From Pseudomonas fluorescens (GTDB lineage: Bacteria > Pseudomonadota > Gammaproteobacteria > Pseudomonadales > Pseudomonadaceae), in assembly GCF_900636825.1 (NCBI RefSeq), contig NZ_LR134318.1, forward strand, positions 708,501 to 772,500: 64,000 nucleotides of DNA, read 5' to 3'. The position numbers were made by a program, and so were the translations under genes. Below are positions 18,763-26,993 of the stretch, piece after piece; positions within the stretch are counted from its first letter, which is position 1; each line of letters starts with the position of its first letter. The notes below the pieces were generated by a model. It saw nothing but the letters and a program-made list of their open reading frames with translations. It had not been told where the DNA came from and did no database searches.

Positions 18763-19713
18763 ATGAACAGTCGCGTCACCCTGGGCCTTGCCGGATTGTT
18801 TCTGCTGGGTGCCATTGTCGCTGGATATTGGGGGCTGACCTTGAGCCGCCAAGCGCCCGGCGAGCCGGCCGCAGCGCCCGTTGTCGGCGCTGTCATCGCG
18901 CCAAGCGCCGAGCCCGCGCCAGCGGTTGAAGACCCGACCCGCCAACCGGTCGTGGTGCTGCTGCGCGATATCGCGCCATTCGTGAAAATCACCGCTGCCG
19001 ATGTCACCGTGGAAAAACTGCGCACTGCTCCCGCCGGCAGCCTTAACGCCGTCGAACAAGTCATTGGTCGCACGCCATGGCGTGCCCTGAGTGCCGGCAG
19101 TTGGCTGACAGAAGAGAGCTTCCAGGCAGGCGGCCAATTGGCGCAGATGATTCGTCCCGGCGAAGGCGCACTGGCCGTGGCGGTGGATGAAGTGATCAGT
19201 GCGGGCGGCCAATTGGCGCCCGGCGATTACGTTGATGTGCTGCTGTTTCTGCGCAGGGACGAAAACACTGCCCAGGCCTCGGCACAACTGGTAGTGCCCG
19301 CGGTGCGCGTGCTTAGCGTTGGTGGTCACCAGGGCCTGACCAACGACGGGCAACCGGCCAGTCCGGCGCGCACTGACGAAGAACGTCTGAAACAGGAACA
19401 ACAACGCATGGCCGCGCGCAGCGTGGTGCTTGCCGTGCCGCAACCGTTGCTCAGCCGTTTGATGCTCGCCTCTAACGCCGGCGTACTGCGCCTCGCGGTG
19501 CGCAGCGCCGAGGAACAACAACTGGCGAAATACTGGGCGGGCGAAAACGATGCGGCGACTCGCCTCGATACACCGCGCCGCGATTTGCTGCAATTCAGTC
19601 AATTGTCGCTGACCCCCGCGCCAAGCCCCGTCGCGGCGGCTGGCCAATCGGTGGCGCGCAAACCTGGCGTGGAAATCATCCGCGGCGCGCAAACCATTCA
19701 ATCCACTCCCTGA
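18763..19713 (+). CDS. rcpC: Flp pilus assembly protein RcpC/CpaB
   Basis: A 316-residue protein with an N-terminal membrane helix (LGLAGLFLLGAIVAGYWGL) and a SAF-like domain (VVVLLRDIAPFVKITAADV, then SAGSWLTEESF). The CpaB core APGDYVDVLLFLRR follows. RcpC/CpaB supports the secretin complex in the periplasm. ATG 18763 has GGGAGAG upstream. It is the first gene of the long plus-strand run. Confidence 0.9.
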   Translation: MNSRVTLGLAGLFLLGAIVAGYWGLTLSRQAPGEPAAAPVVGAVIAPSAEPAPAVEDPTRQPVVVLLRDIAPFVKITAADVTVEKLRTAPAGSLNAVEQVIGRTPWRALSAGSWLTEESFQAGGQLAQMIRPGEGALAVAVDEVISAGGQLAPGDYVDVLLFLRRDENTAQASAQLVVPAVRVLSVGGHQGLTNDGQPASPARTDEERLKQEQQRMAARSVVLAVPQPLLSRLMLASNAGVLRLAVRSAEEQQLAKYWAGENDAATRLDTPRRDLLQFSQLSLTPAPSPVAAAGQSVARKPGVEIIRGAQTIQSTP

Positions 19714-19734
19714 TCCGAGCAAGGACGCCTTTTC

Positions 19735-20985
19735 ATGCGCAAATGCTTTACGCCCCTGTTCAACGGCTTGTGCCGCGCCTCGCTGCTGAGCGTTGCCTCG
19801 ATCGGCACTGCCGTCGCTGCTGCCAGCAACTGCGCGGCGCTCGGTCCGTTGCCAGCGACACTGGAAGTCGGCGAAGGCTTGCAGCAGGCGCTGCAATCAC
19901 CCGTGCCGATCACCCGAGTGGCGGTGGGCGATCCGAAGATTGCCGATGTGCTTGTGACCGGTGATCAAGGCCTGTTGCTCACCGGCGTCGCGCCCGGCGC
20001 CACCACTTTGATGATCTGGAGCGCCTGCGCCAGCGCGCCCCGCCAGAGCATGGTGTTTGTGCAGGGCAAGGCCAGCGCGGCGATGACCGCCGTCGCGCTG
20101 CCGGCAACTGGCGACTTGAACCTGCCGTCGCAAGTGCAGACCGACATCCGTTTTGTCGAAGTCAGCCGTACCAAACTGAAAGAGGCGGGCACGTCGATCT
20201 ACGGCAAAGGCTCCAACAATTTCCTGTTCGGCGGGCCGGGCACGGTGCCAGGCACCGGCGTCAGGCCGGGTTCGGTGCCGATCATTGCGCCAGGCATTCC
20301 GTTGGCCAATGACATGTTCAATATTGTCTGGGGCGGTGGCAGCAGCAAATTCCTCGGCATCGTCAACGCGCTGGAAGGCAGCGGGTTTGCCTACACGCTG
20401 GCGCGGCCAAGCCTGGTGGCGCTGAGCGGGCAGAGCGCGAGCTTTCTTGCCGGCGGGGAAATTCCCATCCCGGTGCCGAGCGCCAACAGCAATAGCTATT
20501 CCATCGAATACAAGGAATTCGGCATCCGCCTGACCCTGACCCCGACGGTGGTCAGCAACGACCGTATCGCCCTCAAAGTCGCTCCGGAAGTCAGTGAGCT
20601 GGACTACAACAACGGCGTGACCATCGGCGGCACCACGGTGCCGGCGCTGACCATCCGCCGCACCGATACCAGCATCTCCCTGGCGGACGGTGAGAGCTTT
20701 GTCATCAGCGGTCTGATCAGCACTCGCAACGCGTCTGAAGTGAACAAGTTTCCCGGCCTCGGCGACATCCCGATCCTTGGCGCTTTTTTCCGCAACTCGT
20801 CGATCAATCGCGAAGAGCGCGAGTTGCTGATGATCGTCACGCCTCATCTGGTGCAGCCGCTGGCTGCCAATGCGCCGCTGCCTTCGCTGCCGGGAGAAAA
20901 ACTGCGTAACTACGACCCGAACTGGTATCGCCTGTATTTCCTCGAAAACGGCAACTTCGATAAACGCAGCGGGTTATCGCAATGA
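19735..20985 (+). CDS. rcpA: Flp pilus secretin RcpA/CpaC
   Basis: A 416-residue outer-membrane secretin. A signal peptide is followed by the N-terminal pilus-secretin domain (VAVGDPKIADVLVTG), a Gly-rich linker and the secretin core (ALSGQSASFLAGGEIPIPVP, EFGIRLTLTPTVV, ISLADGESFVISGLI, PGLGDIPILGAFFR, ELLMIVTPHLV). It forms the pore through which the Flp pilus leaves. The last four bases overlap tadZ (ATGA). Confidence 0.95.
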   Translation: MRKCFTPLFNGLCRASLLSVASIGTAVAAASNCAALGPLPATLEVGEGLQQALQSPVPITRVAVGDPKIADVLVTGDQGLLLTGVAPGATTLMIWSACASAPRQSMVFVQGKASAAMTAVALPATGDLNLPSQVQTDIRFVEVSRTKLKEAGTSIYGKGSNNFLFGGPGTVPGTGVRPGSVPIIAPGIPLANDMFNIVWGGGSSKFLGIVNALEGSGFAYTLARPSLVALSGQSASFLAGGEIPIPVPSANSNSYSIEYKEFGIRLTLTPTVVSNDRIALKVAPEVSELDYNNGVTIGGTTVPALTIRRTDTSISLADGESFVISGLISTRNASEVNKFPGLGDIPILGAFFRNSSINREERELLMIVTPHLVQPLAANAPLPSLPGEKLRNYDPNWYRLYFLENGNFDKRSGLSQ

Positions 20986-22175
20986 GCCAGAGCCAAAGCC
21001 TGAGTCAGACCTTTCTCGCCATTACCCGCAACGACACGGATCTTGAGTGGCTGCAAGGTGCGCTCGCGCCGCTCGGTCAGGTCGTCAGCGCCGGCGGCAG
21101 TCTCGACGAGTTGCTCGCACTGGTCGACGTGACGTTCGCCAGCCTGGTGTTCGTCGGGCTTGATCGCGATCATCTGGTCGCACAAAGCGCGCTGATCGAA
21201 GGGGTGCTGGAAGCCAAGCCGATGCTCGCCATCGTCGCCCTCGGTGACGGCATGGATAATCAGTTGGTGCTCAATGCGATGCGTGCCGGTGCGCGGGACT
21301 TCGTTGCCTACGGTTCGCGTTCCAGCGAAGTCGCCGGCCTGGTGCGACGCCTCAGCAAGCGTCTGCCACCCGTGCCGGCCAACACTCAGCTCGGCGGGTT
21401 GACCGTGCTCTACGGCGTGCAAAGCAACGCGGACGGCGCACTGCTCGCCAATCACATGGCGCTGGTGGTGCAGAAGAGCGGCCAGCAAACGCTGTTACTC
21501 GATCTGGGCCTGCCGCGTGGTGACAGTCTGGCGCTGCTGGGGCTCGAGAGTTCGTTCCATTTCGGCGATGCGTTGCGGCACATGCGCCGTCTCGATGCGA
21601 CGCTGATCGACAGTGCGTTCACCAGTGCCGAAGCCGGTCTGCGCATTCTCGCTTACGCCAGCGCCGACGAGCCGCTGGAGCGCACCAGTGCGGCCGAGTT
21701 GTATATGTTGCTCAGCGCTTTGCGCCAGCACTTCCAGCACATCGTGGTCAACCTGACCGGCCAGCCCGACAGCGAAGCGCTGCGCACTTTCGTCAGTCAT
21801 TGCGACAAGTTGCTGTGGTACACCGATCAAAACGTCCTCGACTGCCGACGCAACCTTGCGGTGCTTAATTTGTGGCGCGAAAAAGGCATGAAACTCGACC
21901 ATTGCCGGTTGCTGGTGGATCGCTATCTGCGCAGCGTCGCTCCAGATGCCGACACCCTTGGCAAGACCTTCGGGCTGGAAGTGATCGCGGTCCTCGCCTA
22001 CAGCCCGGAGATCCGTCTCAATGCGAAAAACCAGGGCGTGAGCCTGTTTGAACTGGCCCCGCGTGAAGCCGTCAGCCAGAGCCTGCGCACCCTCGGCGAA
22101 CGGCTGGCGAAACGCTCCGAAGGCCTGAGTAAACCCAAGGTCAGTTGGTTCGACCGTTTGCGAGGTGCGCCATGA
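20982..22175 (+). CDS. tadZ: TadZ/CpaE-like pilus localisation ATPase-fold protein
   Basis: A 397-residue protein with an N-terminal receiver-like domain (LALVDVTFASLVFVGLD) and a MinD/ParA-like domain (LLLDLGLPRGDSLALLGLES). Where a MinD-type Walker A would be, the sequence reads GVQSNADGALLANHMA, without the lysines and threonines needed for nucleotide binding. TadZ proteins place the pilus machine at a cell pole. The start overlaps rcpA and the stop overlaps tadA, so the three are translationally coupled. Confidence 0.88.
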   Translation: MSQSQSLSQTFLAITRNDTDLEWLQGALAPLGQVVSAGGSLDELLALVDVTFASLVFVGLDRDHLVAQSALIEGVLEAKPMLAIVALGDGMDNQLVLNAMRAGARDFVAYGSRSSEVAGLVRRLSKRLPPVPANTQLGGLTVLYGVQSNADGALLANHMALVVQKSGQQTLLLDLGLPRGDSLALLGLESSFHFGDALRHMRRLDATLIDSAFTSAEAGLRILAYASADEPLERTSAAELYMLLSALRQHFQHIVVNLTGQPDSEALRTFVSHCDKLLWYTDQNVLDCRRNLAVLNLWREKGMKLDHCRLLVDRYLRSVAPDADTLGKTFGLEVIAVLAYSPEIRLNAKNQGVSLFELAPREAVSQSLRTLGERLAKRSEGLSKPKVSWFDRLRGAP

Positions 22176-23443
22176 CGGGCGAGCAACTGTTCGGCGGATC
22201 GCAGCGCCCCGTCGCTGGCAACACTGACCACGATGGCCTGAAACTGGTGCTGCACCGCTACATCATCGACGCCATCGAGGAATCGGGGAAAAACCTGCTG
22301 GAGGGTTCGCGGCAGGTGCTATCGCAGTTCGTCATCGACAAGGTCGCCGAATACATCGCACGCCTGCACCTGGCGATTTCCCGTTACGAGATGGAGCGCC
22401 TGGCCGAAGAAATCGTCGACGAGCTGACCGGTTTCGGCCCGCTGGAAGTGCTGCTGCGCGACAGCGCCATCACCGAAATTCTGGTCAACGGCCCGCACCG
22501 CGTATTCATTGAACGCGACGGCGTGCTGCACCTCAGCGACCTGCGTTTCATCGACGCCCATCACGTTGAGCGGGTAATGCAGCGCATTCTCGCGCCACTC
22601 GGGCGGCGTCTCGATGAATCGTCGCCGATGGTCGACGCGCGCCTCCCCGATGGCAGCCGCGTCAACGCGATTATCCCGCCGATCGCCCTCGACGGGCCGT
22701 GTCTGTCAATCCGCAAATTTCGCAAAGACATGCTCAAGAGCACCGATCTGATGGCGATGCAAACCATCGATCAGGCGATCTACGACTTCATCGAAGAGGC
22801 GGTCGGCAAGCGCTGCAACATTCTTATCAGCGGCGGCACCGGCACGGGTAAAACCACCTTGCTGCACATCCTCAGCCAGTTGATCAATCCCCACGAACGG
22901 CTGGTGACCATCGAAGACGTAGCCGAATTGCAGCTCGGCCATCCGCACGTGGTGCGTCTGGAAACCCGCCCGCCGAATGCCGAGGGCCATGGCGAAGTGA
23001 AAGCCAGCGATCTGATCCGCAACGCCCTGCGCATGCGCCCGGACCGAATCATCCTCGGCGAGATTCGCGGCGTCGAAGTGGTCGACGTGCTCACGGCGAT
23101 GAACACCGGGCACGACGGTTCGATGAGCACCGTGCATGCCAACAATGCCCAGGACGCCTTGCTGCGTCTGGAAACCCTGGTGGGCCTGACCGGGCGTGCC
23201 ATCGCCGAGCGCACCCTGCGGCAGATGATTTGCGCCGCGCTCGATGTGATCGTTCAACTGACTCGCATGCCGGACGGCCGGCGCTGCGTCAGCGAAGTGG
23301 TGGAAGTGGTCGGCGTGCGCGATGACGTCTATGTCACCAACACGCTGTTCCGTCTCGATCGTCGCACCGGTGTGGGCTTCGTGCGCGAGGCGGTCAACCC
23401 GGCTGGCGACAAGTTGCGCCGCGAATCGACGCTGGCGTACTGA
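22172..23443 (+). CDS. tadA: Flp pilus assembly ATPase TadA/CpaF
   Basis: A 423-residue secretion ATPase (GspE/VirB11 family). The N-terminal domain has ITEILVNGPHRVFIERDG. Walker A is GGTGTGKTTLL at about residues 220-230; the Asp box is VTIEDVAELQL; Walker B/His region is RPDRIILGEIRG with STVHANNA after it. It powers pilus assembly. ATG 22172 overlaps the tadZ stop; an upstream in-frame GTG lies inside tadZ. Confidence 0.97.
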   Translation: MTGEQLFGGSQRPVAGNTDHDGLKLVLHRYIIDAIEESGKNLLEGSRQVLSQFVIDKVAEYIARLHLAISRYEMERLAEEIVDELTGFGPLEVLLRDSAITEILVNGPHRVFIERDGVLHLSDLRFIDAHHVERVMQRILAPLGRRLDESSPMVDARLPDGSRVNAIIPPIALDGPCLSIRKFRKDMLKSTDLMAMQTIDQAIYDFIEEAVGKRCNILISGGTGTGKTTLLHILSQLINPHERLVTIEDVAELQLGHPHVVRLETRPPNAEGHGEVKASDLIRNALRMRPDRIILGEIRGVEVVDVLTAMNTGHDGSMSTVHANNAQDALLRLETLVGLTGRAIAERTLRQMICAALDVIVQLTRMPDGRRCVSEVVEVVGVRDDVYVTNTLFRLDRRTGVGFVREAVNPAGDKLRRESTLAY

Positions 23444-23454
23444 GGGCCGACGGC

Positions 23455-24339
23455 ATGCTCAAACCGGCGTTGCTGATCATGCTTAGCCTGGCGTTACTGG
23501 GGCTGTCGTTGCGTCTGTTCTACAGCGGCTGGCGTCAGGGTGGCAACGCGCGGGTACTGGATCGGTTGAATCAGGGGCAACCGCAAATGACCGCGCAGAC
23601 ACTGCGCTGGGCGGGGCTCGAACGCGCGTTTCTGCGTGCCGGACTGGGCCGCCCGACGGAGCGCATCGGCCTGTGGTTGCTGGCGTGGGTCTTCGCGATG
23701 TTCATCGGTTTCGCCGTCGCCGGGTGGCTCGGTTTGCTGGTGTTGTGCGTGGTGCCACCGCTGGCCCTGCGCGGGTATGTCAGCTGGCGCTATCAACGTC
23801 GGCTGCGGCGCATGATCGAACAACTGCCGCAGTTGCTTGATCACACCGTGCGCAGCCTCAAATCCGGGCGCACGCTGGCCGATGCCGTGCTCGGTGGGAT
23901 CGAGGCCAGTGATTATCCGCTCAAGGACGCCATGGGCCGGGTCCAGCGCAATGTGCAACTGGGCGTAAGTCTGCCCGATGCGGTATCGGACATGGCTGAG
24001 CTTTACGAGCGCGAAGAGTTTCGCCTGTTCGCCCTCGGCCTCAAGGTCAATCATCGTTACGGCGGTAATGCCAGCGAGCTGCTGGAGAACCTGATCAGGA
24101 TGATCCGCGAGCGCGATCAGGGCGCACGCCAGTTGCGCGCGATGACCGGCGAAACCCGCCTCACTGCGTGGGTGCTGGGCCTGCTGCCGATCACCATGGC
24201 CGGGTATTTCCTCATAGCCAATCCGATTTATCTGGTCGCCATGTGGCACGACCCCTCCGGGCAGCGAATGCTCGCCACCGCGTTCGCCATGCAAGCGATC
24301 GGCAGTCTTTTACTCTGGCGGATGTTGCGCAGCCTATGA
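23455..24339 (+). CDS. tadB: Flp pilus inner-membrane platform protein TadB
   Basis: A 294-residue T2SSF-domain protein with an N-terminal helix, a pair of central helices (LLAWVFAMFIGFAVAGWLG) and C-terminal helices (WVLGLLPITMAGYFLI). The cytosolic F domain contains QLPQLLDHTVRSLKSGRTL. TadB and TadC form the platform that contacts TadA. The stop overlaps the tadC start (ATGA). Confidence 0.93.
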   Translation: MLKPALLIMLSLALLGLSLRLFYSGWRQGGNARVLDRLNQGQPQMTAQTLRWAGLERAFLRAGLGRPTERIGLWLLAWVFAMFIGFAVAGWLGLLVLCVVPPLALRGYVSWRYQRRLRRMIEQLPQLLDHTVRSLKSGRTLADAVLGGIEASDYPLKDAMGRVQRNVQLGVSLPDAVSDMAELYEREEFRLFALGLKVNHRYGGNASELLENLIRMIRERDQGARQLRAMTGETRLTAWVLGLLPITMAGYFLIANPIYLVAMWHDPSGQRMLATAFAMQAIGSLLLWRMLRSL

Positions 24340-25226
24340 CGACGCCATTGATGATCAGTGCCTTGCTGCTGCTCGGCGCGAGCCTGTTGTTGCTGCTCAG
24401 CCTTGCGCAACAGCGCCGTCGCGTCCGGCAGATCAGCCGCCGACTGGAAGGCGACCTGCTGCGGCAGAATCGCTTCGGCAATCTGCTGCAAGTGCTCGGC
24501 GACAGCCGCATCGGCCAGCGCAGCGTCAAACTCGACAACGAGACCCAGACCTTGCTCAACCGTCTCGGCTGGCGCAGCGTCCGTCAGCGTTCACTTTTCG
24601 CGGCCTGTCAGATCGGCTCGCCGTTATTGCTGCTGGCGCTGACCGTGCTGCTGCAATCGGTATTTTTCCCTGGTGTGGAAAAACCATGGATCGCGCCGCT
24701 GTTCGCCCTAGGCGTCGGCTATTTGTTGCCCAAGCGGCTGCTGGTGATCGCCGTCACTCGTCGTCGAAAACAATTGGCCAATGAGATCGGAACCTTCATT
24801 CCGCTGCTGCGCATCCTCTTCGAATCCGGCATGGCCGTGGAGCAGGCGCTGCGCGTGCTGAGCCATGAGGGCCGGGCTCTGCTGCCGGTGCTGACGCAGG
24901 AACTGCGGCTGGTATTGGGCCGTGTTGATTCCGGCCTTGAACTGGGTGAAGAACTGAACAAAGCCACGCAATTACTGGCGGTCGACGAATTCACCGACAC
25001 CTGTGTGATCCTGCAGCAACTGCTCTATCAGGGCGGCGGCGCGATGAAGTCGCTGCTGGCGCTCAAGCAACTGCTCGACGACCGGCGCCTGACCCGCCTG
25101 CAGGAATACATCTCGAAAATGTCTGCAAAAATGTCCGTCGTGATGATGCTGTTTCTCTTCCCGGCGTTGTTGATTGTCTTGGCCGGCCCGGGTTTCACTG
25201 CCCTGGCGAAGGCCTTGGGTGCTTGA
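24336..25226 (+). CDS. tadC: Flp pilus inner-membrane platform protein TadC
   Basis: A 296-residue T2SSF-family partner of TadB: N-terminal helix (LMISALLLLGASLLLLLSL), central helices (PLLLLALTVLLQSVF), F domain (NEIGTFIPLLRILFESGM) and a C-terminal helix (VVMMLFLFPALLIVLAGPGF). ATG 24336 overlaps the tadB stop; the longer frame upstream lies inside tadB. Confidence 0.93.
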   Translation: MTTPLMISALLLLGASLLLLLSLAQQRRRVRQISRRLEGDLLRQNRFGNLLQVLGDSRIGQRSVKLDNETQTLLNRLGWRSVRQRSLFAACQIGSPLLLLALTVLLQSVFFPGVEKPWIAPLFALGVGYLLPKRLLVIAVTRRRKQLANEIGTFIPLLRILFESGMAVEQALRVLSHEGRALLPVLTQELRLVLGRVDSGLELGEELNKATQLLAVDEFTDTCVILQQLLYQGGGAMKSLLALKQLLDDRRLTRLQEYISKMSAKMSVVMMLFLFPALLIVLAGPGFTALAKALGA

Positions 25227-25236
25227 AGGAGTGGTG

Positions 25237-25926
25237 ATGAAAGCAATGATTGCAGGCGTGTGTTTGTTGATGCTTGGTGGTTGCGCCAACACCGGGCAAA
25301 ACCCCTGGCAAGCGCTGACCAGTAACGCCAGTTGCGCGAAGCTGAGTTCCGACCAACAGCTGTCCCTGAACCTGGCCGATGACATGGCCAACGATGGCAA
25401 GCTGCACGCCAGCCTGGCCAATCTGCAAAGCCTGCCGGACAACATAGCCGACGTGCGTTTGCGTAAAGCCAAGGTGTATCGCCTGCTCGGTCGCAGCGAG
25501 GCGGAGCCGCTGTATCGCAGTCTGCTCGGTTCCTGCCTGGCGGCCGAGGCCGAACATGGTTTGGGACAATTGGCTGCGGCCAGATCCGACTTCGGCCAGG
25601 CGCAGGCACATCTGCAACGTGCCGCACGCCTGGCGCCGACTGACGAAAAAATCCGCAATGACCTTGGCGTGGTTTACCTCAATCAACTGCGCCTCGAAGA
25701 CGCCCGGTTCGAGTTTCTGACCGCGATGGAGCTCAAGCAGAACGACCAATTGGCGGCGCAAAATCTGGTGACATTGCTGTTGTATCAGGACGACTGGAAC
25801 CGTGCTGCCGAACTGGTCAGTCGCCTGGGCCTGAGTCCGGCGCAATTCAGCGAAGCGCAAGGCCGCGCGGAAAAACTCAAGCTGCCAAACCGCTCCACTG
25901 TCGCCGTCACGGCATTGCTCAAATAA
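25237..25926 (+). CDS. tadD: TPR lipoprotein TadD
   Basis: A 229-residue lipoprotein with lipobox LMLGGC (Cys15). Helical TPR-like repeats span residues 45-190, including AHLQRAARLAPTDEKIRNDL and LGVVYLNQLRLEDARFEFLT. TadD acts as a pilotin-like or scaffold factor for the Tad secretin. AAGGAG precedes ATG 25237, ten bases after tadC. Confidence 0.9.
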   Translation: MKAMIAGVCLLMLGGCANTGQNPWQALTSNASCAKLSSDQQLSLNLADDMANDGKLHASLANLQSLPDNIADVRLRKAKVYRLLGRSEAEPLYRSLLGSCLAAEAEHGLGQLAAARSDFGQAQAHLQRAARLAPTDEKIRNDLGVVYLNQLRLEDARFEFLTAMELKQNDQLAAQNLVTLLLYQDDWNRAAELVSRLGLSPAQFSEAQGRAEKLKLPNRSTVAVTALLK

Positions 25927-25938
25927 AGGAGACCTGCG

Positions 25939-26211
25939 ATGAAAGCCGCGATTTTTTGCCTTGGCCTGCTGGCCTTGCCGCTGAGCAGCCACGCCATCGA
26001 CGCCGGCCCGGCCTCTGCCCAGCAACAGGAAACCGAAGGCTGGCTGCTGCTGCAAAGCCGCAACAAGGTGGCTTCGCCGACCGTGCAGACTCAAACCCCG
26101 GCCGAACGCGAACTGACCATGCAGCGCTGGCTGAAAAGCTACGAGCATGAGATTCCGCAATTCTTCGACCAGGACGAAGGCGGGGAAATAGACAGTGGAT
26201 CCGGGGGCTGA
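25939..26211 (+). CDS. DUF3613 protein at the end of the tad operon
   Basis: A 90-residue exported protein with signal peptide KAAIFCLGLLALPLSSHA. The mature part has EGWLLLQSRN and a C-terminal LTMQRWLKSYEHEIPQFF that fits the DUF3613 pattern. In P. aeruginosa a small gene of this kind also follows tadD. It begins 12 bases after tadD with an AGGAG site; probably an accessory pilus factor. Confidence 0.8.
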   Translation: MKAAIFCLGLLALPLSSHAIDAGPASAQQQETEGWLLLQSRNKVASPTVQTQTPAERELTMQRWLKSYEHEIPQFFDQDEGGEIDSGSGG

Positions 26212-26242
26212 TGTGAACATCGCCAGCAAATAAAATCCGCCC

Positions 26243-26330
26243 CTGTAGGAGCTGCCGAAGGCTGCGATCTTTTGATGTTGTTTTTCAAAAGCAAAATCAA
26301 AAGATCGCAGCCTGCGGCAGCTCCTACAGG
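26243..26330. repeat. REP palindrome pair, array unit 1
   Basis: CTGTAGGAGCTGCCGAAGGC and a complementary arm. It is the first of four REPs alternating with TpsB-tail copies in a 750-bp tandem array. Confidence 0.9.
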
Positions 26331-26333
26331 GGA

Positions 26334-26446
26334 TTAGAGTTGGTAGCTGAAACTGATGCTGTAGCGGGACCGGCGGTTGAAGATATTGAGGGCTTCAGAA
26401 TAGACAGTGGATCGCGGGGCTGATTTATTCCCGATTGACCGCGCAA
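26334..26446 (-). pseudogene. TpsB gene-tail copy A
   Basis: On the minus strand it reads APRSTVYSEALNIFNRRS then RYSISFSYQL and stop, matching the end of the TpsB gene at 26994. No start or upstream coding sequence. The spacing to copy B is about 222 bases. Confidence 0.8.
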
Positions 26447-26464
26447 CATCGCCCGCAAACGACC

Positions 26465-26551
26465 CTGTAGGAGCTGCCGAAGGCTGCGATCTTTTGATCT
26501 TGATTTTAAAAAACAACATCAAAAGATCGCAGCCTGCGGCAGCTCCTACAG
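26465..26551. repeat. REP palindrome pair, array unit 2
   Basis: Same arms as unit 1 with a different AT-rich centre. Confidence 0.9.
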
Positions 26552-26556
26552 TGGGA

Positions 26557-26666
26557 TTAGAGTTGGTAGCTGAAACTGATGCTGTAGCGAGTCCGGGGGT
26601 TGAAGGTATTGAGGGCTTCAAAATAGACAGTGGGTCGCGGGGTTGATTTATTCCCGATTGATCACG
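26557..26666 (-). pseudogene. TpsB gene-tail copy B
   Basis: It reads TPRPTVYFEALNTFNPRT then RYSISFSYQL and stop. The frame is preserved; substitutions are scattered. The spacing to copy C is about 213 bases. Confidence 0.8.
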
Positions 26667-26678
26667 TAAAAATCGATC

Positions 26679-26765
26679 CTGTAGGAGCTGCCGAAGGCTG
26701 CGATCTTTTGATCTTGTTTTTTAAAAGCAAAATCAAAAGATCGCAGCCTGCGGCAGCTCCTACAG
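26679..26765. repeat. REP palindrome pair, array unit 3
   Basis: Same arms as units 1 and 2. Confidence 0.9.
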
Positions 26766-26769
26766 GGGA

Positions 26770-26882
26770 TTAGGGTTGGTAGCTGAAGCTGATGCTGTGG
26801 CGAGTCCGGAGGTTGAAGGTATTGAGGGCTTCAGAATAGGCGGTGAGTCGCGGGGCTGATTTATTCCCTGATTGACCGCGTA
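26770..26882 (-). pseudogene. TpsB gene-tail copy C
   Basis: It reads APRLTAYSEALNTFNLRT then RHSISFSYQP and stop. It is the most diverged copy at the protein level. The spacing to the intact gene tail is about 224 bases. Confidence 0.8.
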
Positions 26883-26902
26883 AATATCGCGAGCAAACGC
26901 CC

Positions 26903-26990
26903 CTGTAGGAGCTGCCGAAGGCTGCGATCTTTTGATCTTGATCTTAAAAAATAACATCAAAAGATCGCGGCCTTCGGCAGCTCCTACAGG
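26903..26990. repeat. REP palindrome pair, array unit 4
   Basis: Lies three bases beyond the stop of the intact TpsB gene. The second arm reads GGCCTTCGGC. Confidence 0.9.
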
Positions 26991-26993
26991 GGA

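Noticed and set aside
26334..26621. 95-residue minus-strand frame across the array
   Set aside because: It runs through a REP into a TpsB tail; only the tail is gene-derived and there is no ribosome site.
26243..26990. Possible CRISPR array
   Set aside because: Repeats are ~85-base palindromes with related, not unique, spacers, and there are no cas genes.
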